From: Novosphingobium guangzhouense | GTDB taxonomy: Bacteria; Pseudomonadota; Alphaproteobacteria; Sphingomonadales; Sphingomonadaceae | DNA length: 64,000 bases | Assembly (NCBI RefSeq): GCF_002896965.1 | Contig: NZ_LYMM01000001.1 | Span: forward strand, 335,201-399,200 | Direction: 5' to 3' | Shown: piece after piece, positions 43,018 to 51,083 of the stretch | Layout: every line of letters begins with the position of its first letter | Numbering within the stretch: the first letter of the stretch is position 1 | Notes under the pieces: generated by a model | Seen by the model: only the letters and a program-made list of their open reading frames with translations | Told to the model about the DNA's origin: nothing | The model's database searches: none | Position numbers and translations under genes: made by a program

Positions 43018-44261
43018 GCCTGCGTCCCCTTGCCATCGCTCCGCTGATACTGCTGGCAACGCTGGCGGCAGCGCAGGAAGCACCCGCGGCAGCGCAGGAA
43101 ACGCCCGCAACGGTAGACCTGCAGACCGTCCTGAACTTGGCGCGCACAGCCAGCCCACGCGTCGCTGCCGAGGAGCAGGAAATCGCAGGAGCTGAGGCCG
43201 ATCGCCAAAGCGTGAACGTGCTGCCCAATCCGTCGATATCCTATGCGGGATCGTACCAGCCTGCGGAACTGACCAACTACGAAGGTCGCCGCGCCCATGA
43301 AGCCACGATCGAAATGCCGCTCGACCTTAGCGGCAAGCGCCGGGCGCGGGTGAATGCCGCAGATCGCCGGATCGATGCCGCCCGATCGCGCGTCGCGGTA
43401 TCCCGGCTTGAGTTCATGAACGAAGCTGGCGCGGCTTTCGTCGCATTGCTTGCCGCGCAGGAAACGGTGGGCGTGCGCAGAGATGCCATGGCGGAACTCG
43501 ACCGGCTGCGCGGTATGGTGGCAGGACGGCGCAAATCAGGTGTCGCCAGCGATTATGACGTGGCCCGCGTCGATGTAGAGATCGAATCCGCACGCGCGGA
43601 TCTGGTCGAAGCCGAAGCGGATGCGATCTCTGCAAGGACAGATCTTGCCAACGCCCTTGGTGTCGCGAACTGGCGACCGACGGCGGCGGGCACGATCGAC
43701 GCATTGTCCGCTCCCGCCGCCAGCCCTGCTCAATCCGCGAATGCCTTGCCCGCCGTCCTCGCTGCGCACGACGAACAGCAGGCCGCGCAGGCAGACGTAG
43801 TCACCGCAAGGCGCGAGCGTTTCCCAGAGGTGTCTGTAAACGGTGGCCGCTTCTGGACGACAGGCCCGTTCGGCGCAACGTACTCCGCAGGGGTGACGCT
43901 GGAAGTGCCGCTGTTCGATCGCCGTAACGGGGCGGTGCGCAAGGCCGAGGCAGAAGCGCGCGCTGCCGAGCTGCGCACCGAAATTGCCAGGGCCAACGCT
44001 ATGGCAGAGATCGACCGCTATGCCGCGCTGGTGGAAACCCGCGCCGCCGCGTTCGATATGTTCAACCGTAGGATCGGCGGAAAACTGGGCGCGCTGGGGC
44101 GCATGGCGGAAGATTCCTACAGACTGGGTGGCGGCTCGGTAATCGAACTGATCGACGCCACACGTTCGCGCTTCGACAACCTTGCCACGCGGATCGATCT
44201 GTCGGGCAAGCTGGCGGAAGCAAGGCTGCGCCTGAACCTTGCGCGCAGCGGCGTGCAATGA
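43014..44261 (+). CDS. Outer-membrane efflux channel, TolC/CzcC family
   Basis: 415-aa outer-membrane factor with a signal peptide (LAIAPLILLATLAAA) and the two repeated helical/beta segments of the TolC fold (for example LARTASPRVAAEEQEIAGAEAD, then YSAGVTLEVPLFDRRNGAVRKAEAEARA). It completes the three-component pump. The unusual gene order is adaptor-pump-channel (B-A-C) instead of C-B-A. Ends 12 bp from the convergent glgX stop. Confidence 0.9.
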   Translation: MSLRPLAIAPLILLATLAAAQEAPAAAQETPATVDLQTVLNLARTASPRVAAEEQEIAGAEADRQSVNVLPNPSISYAGSYQPAELTNYEGRRAHEATIEMPLDLSGKRRARVNAADRRIDAARSRVAVSRLEFMNEAGAAFVALLAAQETVGVRRDAMAELDRLRGMVAGRRKSGVASDYDVARVDVEIESARADLVEAEADAISARTDLANALGVANWRPTAAGTIDALSAPAASPAQSANALPAVLAAHDEQQAAQADVVTARRERFPEVSVNGGRFWTTGPFGATYSAGVTLEVPLFDRRNGAVRKAEAEARAAELRTEIARANAMAEIDRYAALVETRAAAFDMFNRRIGGKLGALGRMAEDSYRLGGGSVIELIDATRSRFDNLATRIDLSGKLAEARLRLNLARSGVQ

Positions 44262-44273
44262 CGGCCGGCGCGC

Positions 44274-46076
44274 TCAGCTATCGATATTCACGCTTCGCTC
44301 CGCGCGGTCGATTGTGAAGCCAAACCCGGTGCCGGGCGCGCTACAGCGTAGCCAGTCCGCACCGGGGCGTTCCCAATCCTCGACTGTCATCGCCTTGCCG
44401 TCGCGTGACTGCCAGACCACGGGGTCCGGAAATTGCGCGAAGGTGCGCAGATTGCCCGCCCTTGCAGCGGACAGGGCGATCACATGCTCTTCCAAAGCAA
44501 GGTCGCGCGCGTTCCAGTCCACCCAGCCGATCGCGTTGTCCTGACAGTATGCGTTGTTGTTGCCTTGCTGCGTCCGGCCGAACTCATCCCCAGCGGTCAG
44601 CATGATCGTACCTGCAGAAGCGAACAGCGTACCCAGCAACGCCTTCAGGTCCCGGCGACGGGCCGCGATTATCGCTGCATCGTTACTCGGCCCTTCCACG
44701 CCGTTGTTCCAGCTGAAGTTTTCGCCATGTCCGTCCCGGTTGTTCTCGCCGTTCGCCCAATTGTGCCGCTCTGCGTAGGCCACCATGTCCGCCAGCGTGA
44801 AGCCATCGTGAGCGGCGATGAAATTGATCGAACGGCACCCCTCCCCCACCCGTTGCGGACCGAATATGTCTGTCGATCCGGCAAGCCGCGTGGCCAGCAC
44901 TCCGATGCTGCCGTCACCCTTCCAGAACCGGCGAACGTCGTCGCGAAAGCGGTCGTTCCATTCCAGCCAGTTTGGCGGAAAGGCACCCAGTTGGTATCCG
45001 CCCGGCCCGATATCCCAGGGTTCGGCGATCAGCACCCTGTCCGCCAGCAACGGATCGGCGCCGATTTCTGCGAAGATGGGCGCGGCAGGGTCGAAGCCGG
45101 GTCCGCGCGCCAGGATCGGTGCAAGGTCGAAGCGGAAGCCGTCCACGCCGCAATGCGTAACGAAATGCCGCATCGTGTCGATCGCCAGCCGCCGCACCGC
45201 CGGATTGGCGAAATCCAGCGTGTTTCCGCAGCCGGTGTCGTTGATCAGGCGGCCGTCAGGCTCAGGCGCCCGCGCATACATCGCGTCGTCCAGCCCGCGC
45301 AGGGACAGGATGCCGCCATGCACGTCACTCTCGCCCGAATGGTTGAAGACGAGGTCGAGCACGACCCCGATCCCCGCCGCGTGGAGCGCCTCCACCGTGC
45401 GGCGCAATTCCGCCACGCCCCCCGGACAGAGCCCCGGATCCAGCGCCATCATCGCCACCGGATTGTATCCCCACGAATTAACGAGGCCAAGCGGCGGCAG
45501 GTGCCGCTCATCGACCCACGCCACGATGGGCATCAGTTCCACTGCAGTGACGTTCAGCCGGGAAAGATGCGCAAGCACCGCCGGATGCGCGAGTGCGGCC
45601 ACGGTGCCGCGCAGCGCCTCGGGGACGTCGGGATGCAGCATCGTAAAACCGCGCACGTTGAGTTCGTAGACAAGGCCGCCCCGCGCAAATCGTGGCTGTT
45701 CAGGCGGAAGCGGCGCCAATGGAGCAGGCACCACCGCGCGCGGAACGATACCGCCGGTGTCCTCTCCGAACGTCGCCAGAAGCGGACTCTGAACGAAACG
45801 GCGGTCCAGTTCGACCGCATAAGGATCGACCAGCAGCTTGGCCGGGTCGAACCAGCATCCCTCCTCAGGCGCCCATGGCCCCGCCGCCCGATAGCCATAG
45901 AGCGTACCGGAGAGGTCTCCCGGTAACGTGATCGTCCAATCGGAGCCGCTGCGCTCCATCGCATGGCGCGTTTCCGCCTCGCCCGCGAACAGACATAGCC
46001 ATACCGCCTCTGCACGGGGCGAGCGCACGGTGAAACGGGTAGTGCCCGCCTCTGCCCGTGCGCCTGGCGTCGTCAT
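44274..46076 (-). CDS. glgX: Glycogen debranching enzyme GlgX
   Basis: 600-aa isoamylase-type GH13 enzyme that removes limit-dextrin branches. The N-terminal CBM48-like domain (TTRFTVRSPRAEAVWLCLF) precedes the catalytic barrel, with YELNVRGFT, VVLDLVFNHSGE, nucleophile Asp in FRFDLAPILAR, acid/base Glu in LIAEPWDIG and transition-state Asp in AAHDGFTLADMVAY. ATG at 46076 overlaps the glgA stop (ATGA). Last gene of the glgPBCAX operon. At 600 aa it is shorter than E. coli GlgX (about 657) but complete in motifs. Confidence 0.92.
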   Translation of the reverse strand: MTTPGARAEAGTTRFTVRSPRAEAVWLCLFAGEAETRHAMERSGSDWTITLPGDLSGTLYGYRAAGPWAPEEGCWFDPAKLLVDPYAVELDRRFVQSPLLATFGEDTGGIVPRAVVPAPLAPLPPEQPRFARGGLVYELNVRGFTMLHPDVPEALRGTVAALAHPAVLAHLSRLNVTAVELMPIVAWVDERHLPPLGLVNSWGYNPVAMMALDPGLCPGGVAELRRTVEALHAAGIGVVLDLVFNHSGESDVHGGILSLRGLDDAMYARAPEPDGRLINDTGCGNTLDFANPAVRRLAIDTMRHFVTHCGVDGFRFDLAPILARGPGFDPAAPIFAEIGADPLLADRVLIAEPWDIGPGGYQLGAFPPNWLEWNDRFRDDVRRFWKGDGSIGVLATRLAGSTDIFGPQRVGEGCRSINFIAAHDGFTLADMVAYAERHNWANGENNRDGHGENFSWNNGVEGPSNDAAIIAARRRDLKALLGTLFASAGTIMLTAGDEFGRTQQGNNNAYCQDNAIGWVDWNARDLALEEHVIALSAARAGNLRTFAQFPDPVVWQSRDGKAMTVEDWERPGADWLRCSAPGTGFGFTIDRAERSVNIDS

Positions 46077-47533
46077 GCGGTCAGCGTCGCGTAGAGATCG
46101 GCATAGGCTTTGCCGCTGGCCTCCCACGAAAAGTCGCTTTTCATCCCGTTCTTCTGAATGCGTTCCCAGATTTCCGGCTGAGCATGAAGCTGGACGGTGC
46201 GAGTGATGGCTGCGGCCAGCGCGTCGTAATTTACGCCGTCAAACTGGATGCCGGTGGCGCAACCTGCTGCCAGAGCGGCCGGATTCGCGTCAATCACGGT
46301 ATCCGCAAGCCCCCCGGTACGCGCCACGACCGGAACGCAGCCATAGGCAAGACCGTAAAGCTGAGTCAGGCCGCAAGGCTCGAACCGCGAGGGGATCAGG
46401 ATCGCATCACCGCCCGCCTGCATGCGGTGGGACAGTCCCTCATCATAGTCGATCCGGATGCCGATGCGGCCGGGATAGCGTGCCGCGCCGTCGATCAGCG
46501 CGCGCTCCAGAGCGGCATCGCCGGAGCCGAGAAGTGCCAGTCTTCCGCCGCTTCCGACGAGGTGGTCGAGCACTTCGGGCAGCACATCCATGCCCTTTTG
46601 CCAGGTAAGGCGGGACACGACGATGAAGATCGGTCCATCGCCTTCATCAAGGCCGAATTCGGCCTCCAGAGCACGTTTGCCAGCGCGGCGCTTTTCCAGC
46701 GTGCGGTGGCTATAGGGTGCCGCCAAAGCCGTGTCGGAGGCCGGATTCCACACGTTTGCGTCAATGCCGTTGAGTATCCCATGGACAGCCGCGCCACGCT
46801 CCACGATCAGTCCTTCAAGCCCCATCCCGAAGGCGCTCGAACGGATTTCGCGGGCATATGTCGGGCTGACCGTAGTGATCGCATCGGCGCTTGAGAGCCC
46901 CGCCTTCAGCATCCCCAGCCCGCCATGGTATTCCACCCCGTCCAGCGCCCAGGCGCTTTGCGGAAGTTCAATGCGATCAAAGACTTCAGGGGCGAACCAG
47001 CCCTGAAAGGCCATGTTGTGGATGGTGATGACCGAACGGCACCGAGCGGCACCTAACGGCACATAGCGCAGGTATGCGGGCGCCATGGCCGCCTGCCAGT
47101 CATGGGCATGGACCAGATCGAAGCCCTGCGGCTTGCCCCGCTTGAGGATCGCCCCGCCCGCGATGTCGGCAGCCGCTTTTCCCAGCGCCGCGAAGCGTTG
47201 CCAGTTGTCGGCCCAGTCGATCCCGGCCGCGTCGGTATAAGGCGCACCTTCCCGCGCGTAGAGCGCCGGCGCATCGAGCACCAATAGCGGATGACCGTCA
47301 GGCAGCGTGCCCGCAAGCAGACGCGCCGGGGTGCCCAGCAGGGCATCCCATGTGTGCAGCACTTTTGCCCGCCGCCCCCCGAGCGCCGCCAGCACCGAGG
47401 GATAGCCCGGCAGCAGCGTGGTCATTTCCACCCCATGTGGCGCCAGCGCGCCGGGAAGAGCGCCGACCACGTCGGCCAGCCCCCCCGTCTTAACCAGCGG
47501 CACCGCTTCGGATGCGACCGAAAGAACCTTCAT
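46073..47533 (-). CDS. glgA: Glycogen synthase GlgA
   Basis: 486-aa GT5 enzyme that elongates alpha-1,4-glucan from ADP-glucose. The N-terminal K-T-G-G-L-A-D-V-V-G motif (ADP-glucose binding) is at about 15-24, VHAHDWQAAMAPAYL is present, and the C-terminal EPCGLTQLYGLAYGCVPVVARTGGLADTV carries the catalytic Glu and second KTGG-like loop. Length is normal (about 480). The region at 47032-47071 is a degenerate 10-bp repeat. Coupled to glgX; 22 bp after glgC. Confidence 0.95.
   Translation of the reverse strand: MKVLSVASEAVPLVKTGGLADVVGALPGALAPHGVEMTTLLPGYPSVLAALGGRRAKVLHTWDALLGTPARLLAGTLPDGHPLLVLDAPALYAREGAPYTDAAGIDWADNWQRFAALGKAAADIAGGAILKRGKPQGFDLVHAHDWQAAMAPAYLRYVPLGAARCRSVITIHNMAFQGWFAPEVFDRIELPQSAWALDGVEYHGGLGMLKAGLSSADAITTVSPTYAREIRSSAFGMGLEGLIVERGAAVHGILNGIDANVWNPASDTALAAPYSHRTLEKRRAGKRALEAEFGLDEGDGPIFIVVSRLTWQKGMDVLPEVLDHLVGSGGRLALLGSGDAALERALIDGAARYPGRIGIRIDYDEGLSHRMQAGGDAILIPSRFEPCGLTQLYGLAYGCVPVVARTGGLADTVIDANPAALAAGCATGIQFDGVNYDALAAAITRTVQLHAQPEIWERIQKNGMKSDFSWEASGKAYADLYATLTA
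47032..47071 (+). repeat. Degenerate 10-bp tandem repeat inside glgA
   Basis: Four decamers (ACCGAACGGC, ACCGAGCGGC, ACCTAACGGC, ACATAGCGCA). The first 20 bp are identical to 5821-5840 in the M24 gene, where they are read on the opposite strand relative to the gene. It encodes the linker RYVPLGAARCRS before the conserved VITIHN. Confidence 0.45.
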
Positions 47534-47555
47534 GACGATACAGCCCCGGACCTCT

Positions 47556-48818
47556 TCACAGATCGAGCCGGTCTATCATCGGCTTGGTGATCAGGCACAC
47601 ACCGTTTTCGGTGCGGCGGAAACGGCGGCCGTCCAGTTCGGGATCCTCGCCCACGACCAGACCTTCCGGGATGCGGACGCCCGAATCGATGATCACGCGC
47701 TTCAGCCGGGCGCTGCGACCGATGTTGCAGTACGGCAGGATCACGCCCTCCTCCACGCTGGAGAAGCTGCCCATCTTTACACCCGTCATCAGCAGCGATC
47801 GCTTCGCCAGCGCGCCCGAAACGATGCAGTCGTTGGAGATCAGCGAGGAAATCGCATGGCCCCGGCGGCCGTCCTCGTCGTGCACGAACTTGGCGGGCGC
47901 GGCGACAACCGAGTCCGACCAGATCGGCCATTCGCGATCGTACATGTCCAGCTTGGGCACCGTATCGGTGAGGTCGAGATTGGCATCGAAGTAAGCGTCC
48001 AGTGTGCCTGCATCGCGCCAGTATTCCTCGATCTCTTCTGCGGCGCGGATGCAGCTGTCAGTGAAGCGATGGGCCTGCGCCTTGCCGTGCTTGACGATGT
48101 AGGGGATGATGTCCCCCCCGAAGTCCCGCTTGCTGTCGGGATCGGCGGCATCACGGCGCAGCTGTTCGAACAGGAAATCGGTGTTGAAGACATAGATGCC
48201 CATGGAGGCAAGTGCCATGTCCTCCTGCCCCGGAATGCCCGGCGGATCGGCGGGCTTCTCGACAAAGGCGGTGATGCGGTCCTTGTCGTCGACATGCATG
48301 ACGCCAAAGGCCGTCGCCTCCATGCGCGGCACCACAAGGCACCCCACGGTCACATCCGCGCCCGAATTGACGTGCTGCTGCAGCATCAGCTCATAGTCCA
48401 TCTTGTAGACGTGGTCGCCCGCAAGGATCACCATGTACTTTGGATCGTGGACCGCGATGATATCGATGTTCTGATAGACCGCGTCGGCCGTGCCTTCATA
48501 CCACAGCAGCTCGGAGATGCGCTGACTGGCGGGCAGGATATCGAAGCTCTCGTTACGCTCGGGCCGCATGAAGTTCCACGCGCGCTGCATGTGGCGGATC
48601 AGGCTATGCGCCTTGTATTGCGTGGCTACACCGATGCGGCGGATGCCCGAATTGATGGCATTGGAGAGCGCGAAGTCGATGATCCGCGCCTTGCCGCCGA
48701 AGTAGACGGCGGGCTTCGCGCGGTTGTCGGTCAGCTCCCTCAGGCGGCTGCCTCGTCCGCCGGCCAGAACATAGGCCATGGCATCGCGCGCGAGCGGCGA
48801 GCCGGAAGCTGGTCTCAT
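47556..48818 (-). CDS. glgC: Glucose-1-phosphate adenylyltransferase GlgC
   Basis: 420-aa ADP-glucose pyrophosphorylase, the committed step of glycogen synthesis. The nucleotide loop [27 protein letters not shown] is at about 17-43; [12 protein letters not shown] is the catalytic segment; a left-handed beta-helix domain with [14 protein letters not shown] and hexapeptide repeats follows. Start: ATG at 48818 has GGAGAG 7 bp upstream, and the ATG at 48833 is part of that same site, so the shorter form is preferred. Probably allosterically regulated by fructose/pyruvate-type effectors as in alphaproteobacteria, which cannot be read directly. Confidence 0.95.
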   Translation of the reverse strand: MRPASGSPLARDAMAYVLAGGRGSRLRELTDNRAKPAVYFGGKARIIDFALSNAINSGIRRIGVATQYKAHSLIRHMQRAWNFMRPERNESFDILPASQRISELLWYEGTADAVYQNIDIIAVHDPKYMVILAGDHVYKMDYELMLQQHVNSGADVTVGCLVVPRMEATAFGVMHVDDKDRITAFVEKPADPPGIPGQEDMALASMGIYVFNTDFLFEQLRRDAADPDSKRDFGGDIIPYIVKHGKAQAHRFTDSCIRAAEEIEEYWRDAGTLDAYFDANLDLTDTVPKLDMYDREWPIWSDSVVAAPAKFVHDEDGRRGHAISSLISNDCIVSGALAKRSLLMTGVKMGSFSSVEEGVILPYCNIGRSARLKRVIIDSGVRIPEGLVVGEDPELDGRRFRRTENGVCLITKPMIDRLDL

Positions 48819-48899
48819 TGGGTATCTCTCCATTATTTCAAGTTGTTAGTGTTCGCGCCGCCTTTCCCTGTCAGGGCAGACGGTACAATGTGTCCGGCG

Positions 48900-51083
48900 T
48901 TACCCGGTATATTCGAGCATGATCGTTGCCAGCGGCGGCAGCGTAACCGTCGCCTCGCCGTGCAACGCCTTCACCTGCCCAAGGTTGCCTTTGCCGGTGC
49001 CGCCGTAGTGAACCGAATCGCTGTTCAGGATCTCGCTCCACTTGCCGTCCAGCGGCAGGGGCACGCGGTATCCCGTGCGCATGGTGGGCGTCATATTGGA
49101 GATCACCGCAACCGGCCTGGAATTCGGCACCCCCGGCGCCTTGCGCAACCAGGCGAAGACGCAGTTTTCCTTATCGTCCACTATCAGCCATTCAAACCCT
49201 TCGCCGTCGCAGTCCCCGGCATGAAGCGCGGGCTTCGTGCGATAGAGACGGTTCAGGTCGCGGACGAGGTTTCGCACGCCTTCGTGCGCCGGGGCCGCCC
49301 GCAAGTCCCAGTCCAGCGCGCGATCCTCGCTCCATTCGCGGCGCTGGGCGAACTCCTGCCCCATGAACAGCAGCTTCTTGCCCGGATAGCCCCACATGAA
49401 AGCGTAATAGGCGCGCAAGTTGGCGAATTTCTGCCAGTCGTCGCCGCTCATCTTGTTCAGCAGCGATCCCTTGCCGTGCACCACTTCGTCATGGCTGAGC
49501 GGCAGGACGTAGTTTTCCGAGAAAGCGTACATCAGCCCGAAGGTCAAATCCTCGTGGTGGTACTTGCGATGCACCGCGTCGCGCGACATGTAGCGCAGCG
49601 TGTCGTGCATGAAGCCCATGTTCCACTTGAAACCGAAACCCAGCGCCGTTTCGTGCCCCTTGCCATCGCCGTCGTAGGCGGGTTGGGTAACGCCGGGCCA
49701 GGCAGTCGATTCCTCGGCGATGGTCATGAAGCCGGGGTTTTCGCGGTAGACCGCGCGGTTGACTTCGCGCAGGAATTCAACCGCCTCCCAGTTTTCGCGC
49801 CCGCCTTCCTGATTGGGTATCCACTCACCCGCCTTGCGTGAGTAATCGCGGTACAACATCGATGCCACCGCATCCACGCGCAGCCCGTCCACATGGTAGC
49901 GTTCAGCCCAGAACAGCGCATTGTTGAGCAGGAAGCTGGCCACTTCACGGCGGCCGAAGTTGTAGATCAGTGTGTTCCAGTCAGGCTGGAAGCCCTGCCT
50001 GGGGTCGGCATGTTCGTACAACGCCGTACCGTCGAAACGGACAAGGCCATGCTCGTCGGTGGGAAAATGGGCGGGCACCCAGTCAAGGATCACGCCGATG
50101 CCCGCACGGTGCGCGCCGTCGATGAAGCGGGCGAACCCTGCGGGCTCTCCAAAGCGCGATGACGGGGCGTAGAGGCCGGTCGCCTGATAGCCCCATGAAG
50201 GATCATACGGATGTTCGCTGATCGGCAGGAATTCGATATGGGTGAAGCCCATCTCGACCACGTAGGGGATCAGTTCGTCCGCCAGCGCATCCCAGTCGAG
50301 GAACCAGTTCCAGCGGTCGCGCTTCCACGATCCGGCGTGAACCTCGTAGATCGAAACCGGCACCGTGCGCGCATCGATCGAAGCCCAGTGATCGCGGTGC
50401 GCCTTGTCTCCCCAGTCGAGCTTGGCCGGTACGGCGGTGACCGAGGCATTGTCCGGCCGGATTTCCGACATGAAGGCGAAAGGATCGGCCTTGAGCGGCT
50501 GCACCGCGCCGTCGACACCAACAATATGGTACTTGTAGGCGCGATAATCGCCAATGTCGGGGATGAAGATTTCCCACACGCCGATATCGGCACGGCTGCG
50601 CATGACGTGGCGCTTGGCGTCCCAGTCGTTGAAATCGCCAACCACGCTGACCTGCCGGGCATTGGGCGCCCAGACCGCAAAGTGGACGCCCTGCGCGCCT
50701 TCATGCTCGATCAGGTGCGCACCCAGCTTGTCGAACAGGCGATAATGCGTGCCCTGCGCGATCAGCAGGTCGTCCACCGGGCCAAGCACCGGGCCGAACG
50801 TGTAGGGATCGGTGACCAGCCAGTCATGTCCGCGTGCGGTGCAGCGATAGCGGATCGGCTGCGGCTTGATGCGCAGCCGTCCTTCGAACAGGAAGCGCTC
50901 GTCCACCTTTTCAAGCTTGCCCAGCCAATGGCCGTCGAGGCTGAACGCCTCGACTTCCTCGGCGCCGGGAAGGATCGCCCGCAAGTGCGTCCCGCCCGGT
51001 CCGGCATGGGTTCCAAGAAGCGAGAACGGGTCTGCGTTAGTGCCTTGAAGAAGGGATTCGAGAGCGCTTTCCGATGGCTTCAC
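48900..51083 (-). CDS. glgB: 1,4-alpha-glucan branching enzyme GlgB
   Basis: 727-aa GH13 enzyme that makes alpha-1,6 branches; normal bacterial length. Two N-terminal beta-sandwich modules (HLRAILPGAEEVEAF..., then HFAVWAPNARQVSVVGDFNDW) precede the barrel. Catalytic Asp is in GLRVDAVASMLYRDYSR, Glu in MTIAEESTAWPGV and Asp in LPLSHDEVVHGKGSL. Start GTG at 51083 overlaps the glgP stop (GTGA); a longer frame would run 114 bp into glgP. An 81-bp gap separates it from glgC. Confidence 0.95.
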   Translation of the reverse strand: MKPSESALESLLQGTNADPFSLLGTHAGPGGTHLRAILPGAEEVEAFSLDGHWLGKLEKVDERFLFEGRLRIKPQPIRYRCTARGHDWLVTDPYTFGPVLGPVDDLLIAQGTHYRLFDKLGAHLIEHEGAQGVHFAVWAPNARQVSVVGDFNDWDAKRHVMRSRADIGVWEIFIPDIGDYRAYKYHIVGVDGAVQPLKADPFAFMSEIRPDNASVTAVPAKLDWGDKAHRDHWASIDARTVPVSIYEVHAGSWKRDRWNWFLDWDALADELIPYVVEMGFTHIEFLPISEHPYDPSWGYQATGLYAPSSRFGEPAGFARFIDGAHRAGIGVILDWVPAHFPTDEHGLVRFDGTALYEHADPRQGFQPDWNTLIYNFGRREVASFLLNNALFWAERYHVDGLRVDAVASMLYRDYSRKAGEWIPNQEGGRENWEAVEFLREVNRAVYRENPGFMTIAEESTAWPGVTQPAYDGDGKGHETALGFGFKWNMGFMHDTLRYMSRDAVHRKYHHEDLTFGLMYAFSENYVLPLSHDEVVHGKGSLLNKMSGDDWQKFANLRAYYAFMWGYPGKKLLFMGQEFAQRREWSEDRALDWDLRAAPAHEGVRNLVRDLNRLYRTKPALHAGDCDGEGFEWLIVDDKENCVFAWLRKAPGVPNSRPVAVISNMTPTMRTGYRVPLPLDGKWSEILNSDSVHYGGTGKGNLGQVKALHGEATVTLPPLATIMLEYTG

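Noticed and set aside
47418..49841. 807-codon open frame on the plus strand across glgC/glgB
   Set aside because: It is antisense to real glycogen genes with clear active-site motifs. Its protein is Arg/His-rich and family-free, an artefact of high-GC codon bias.
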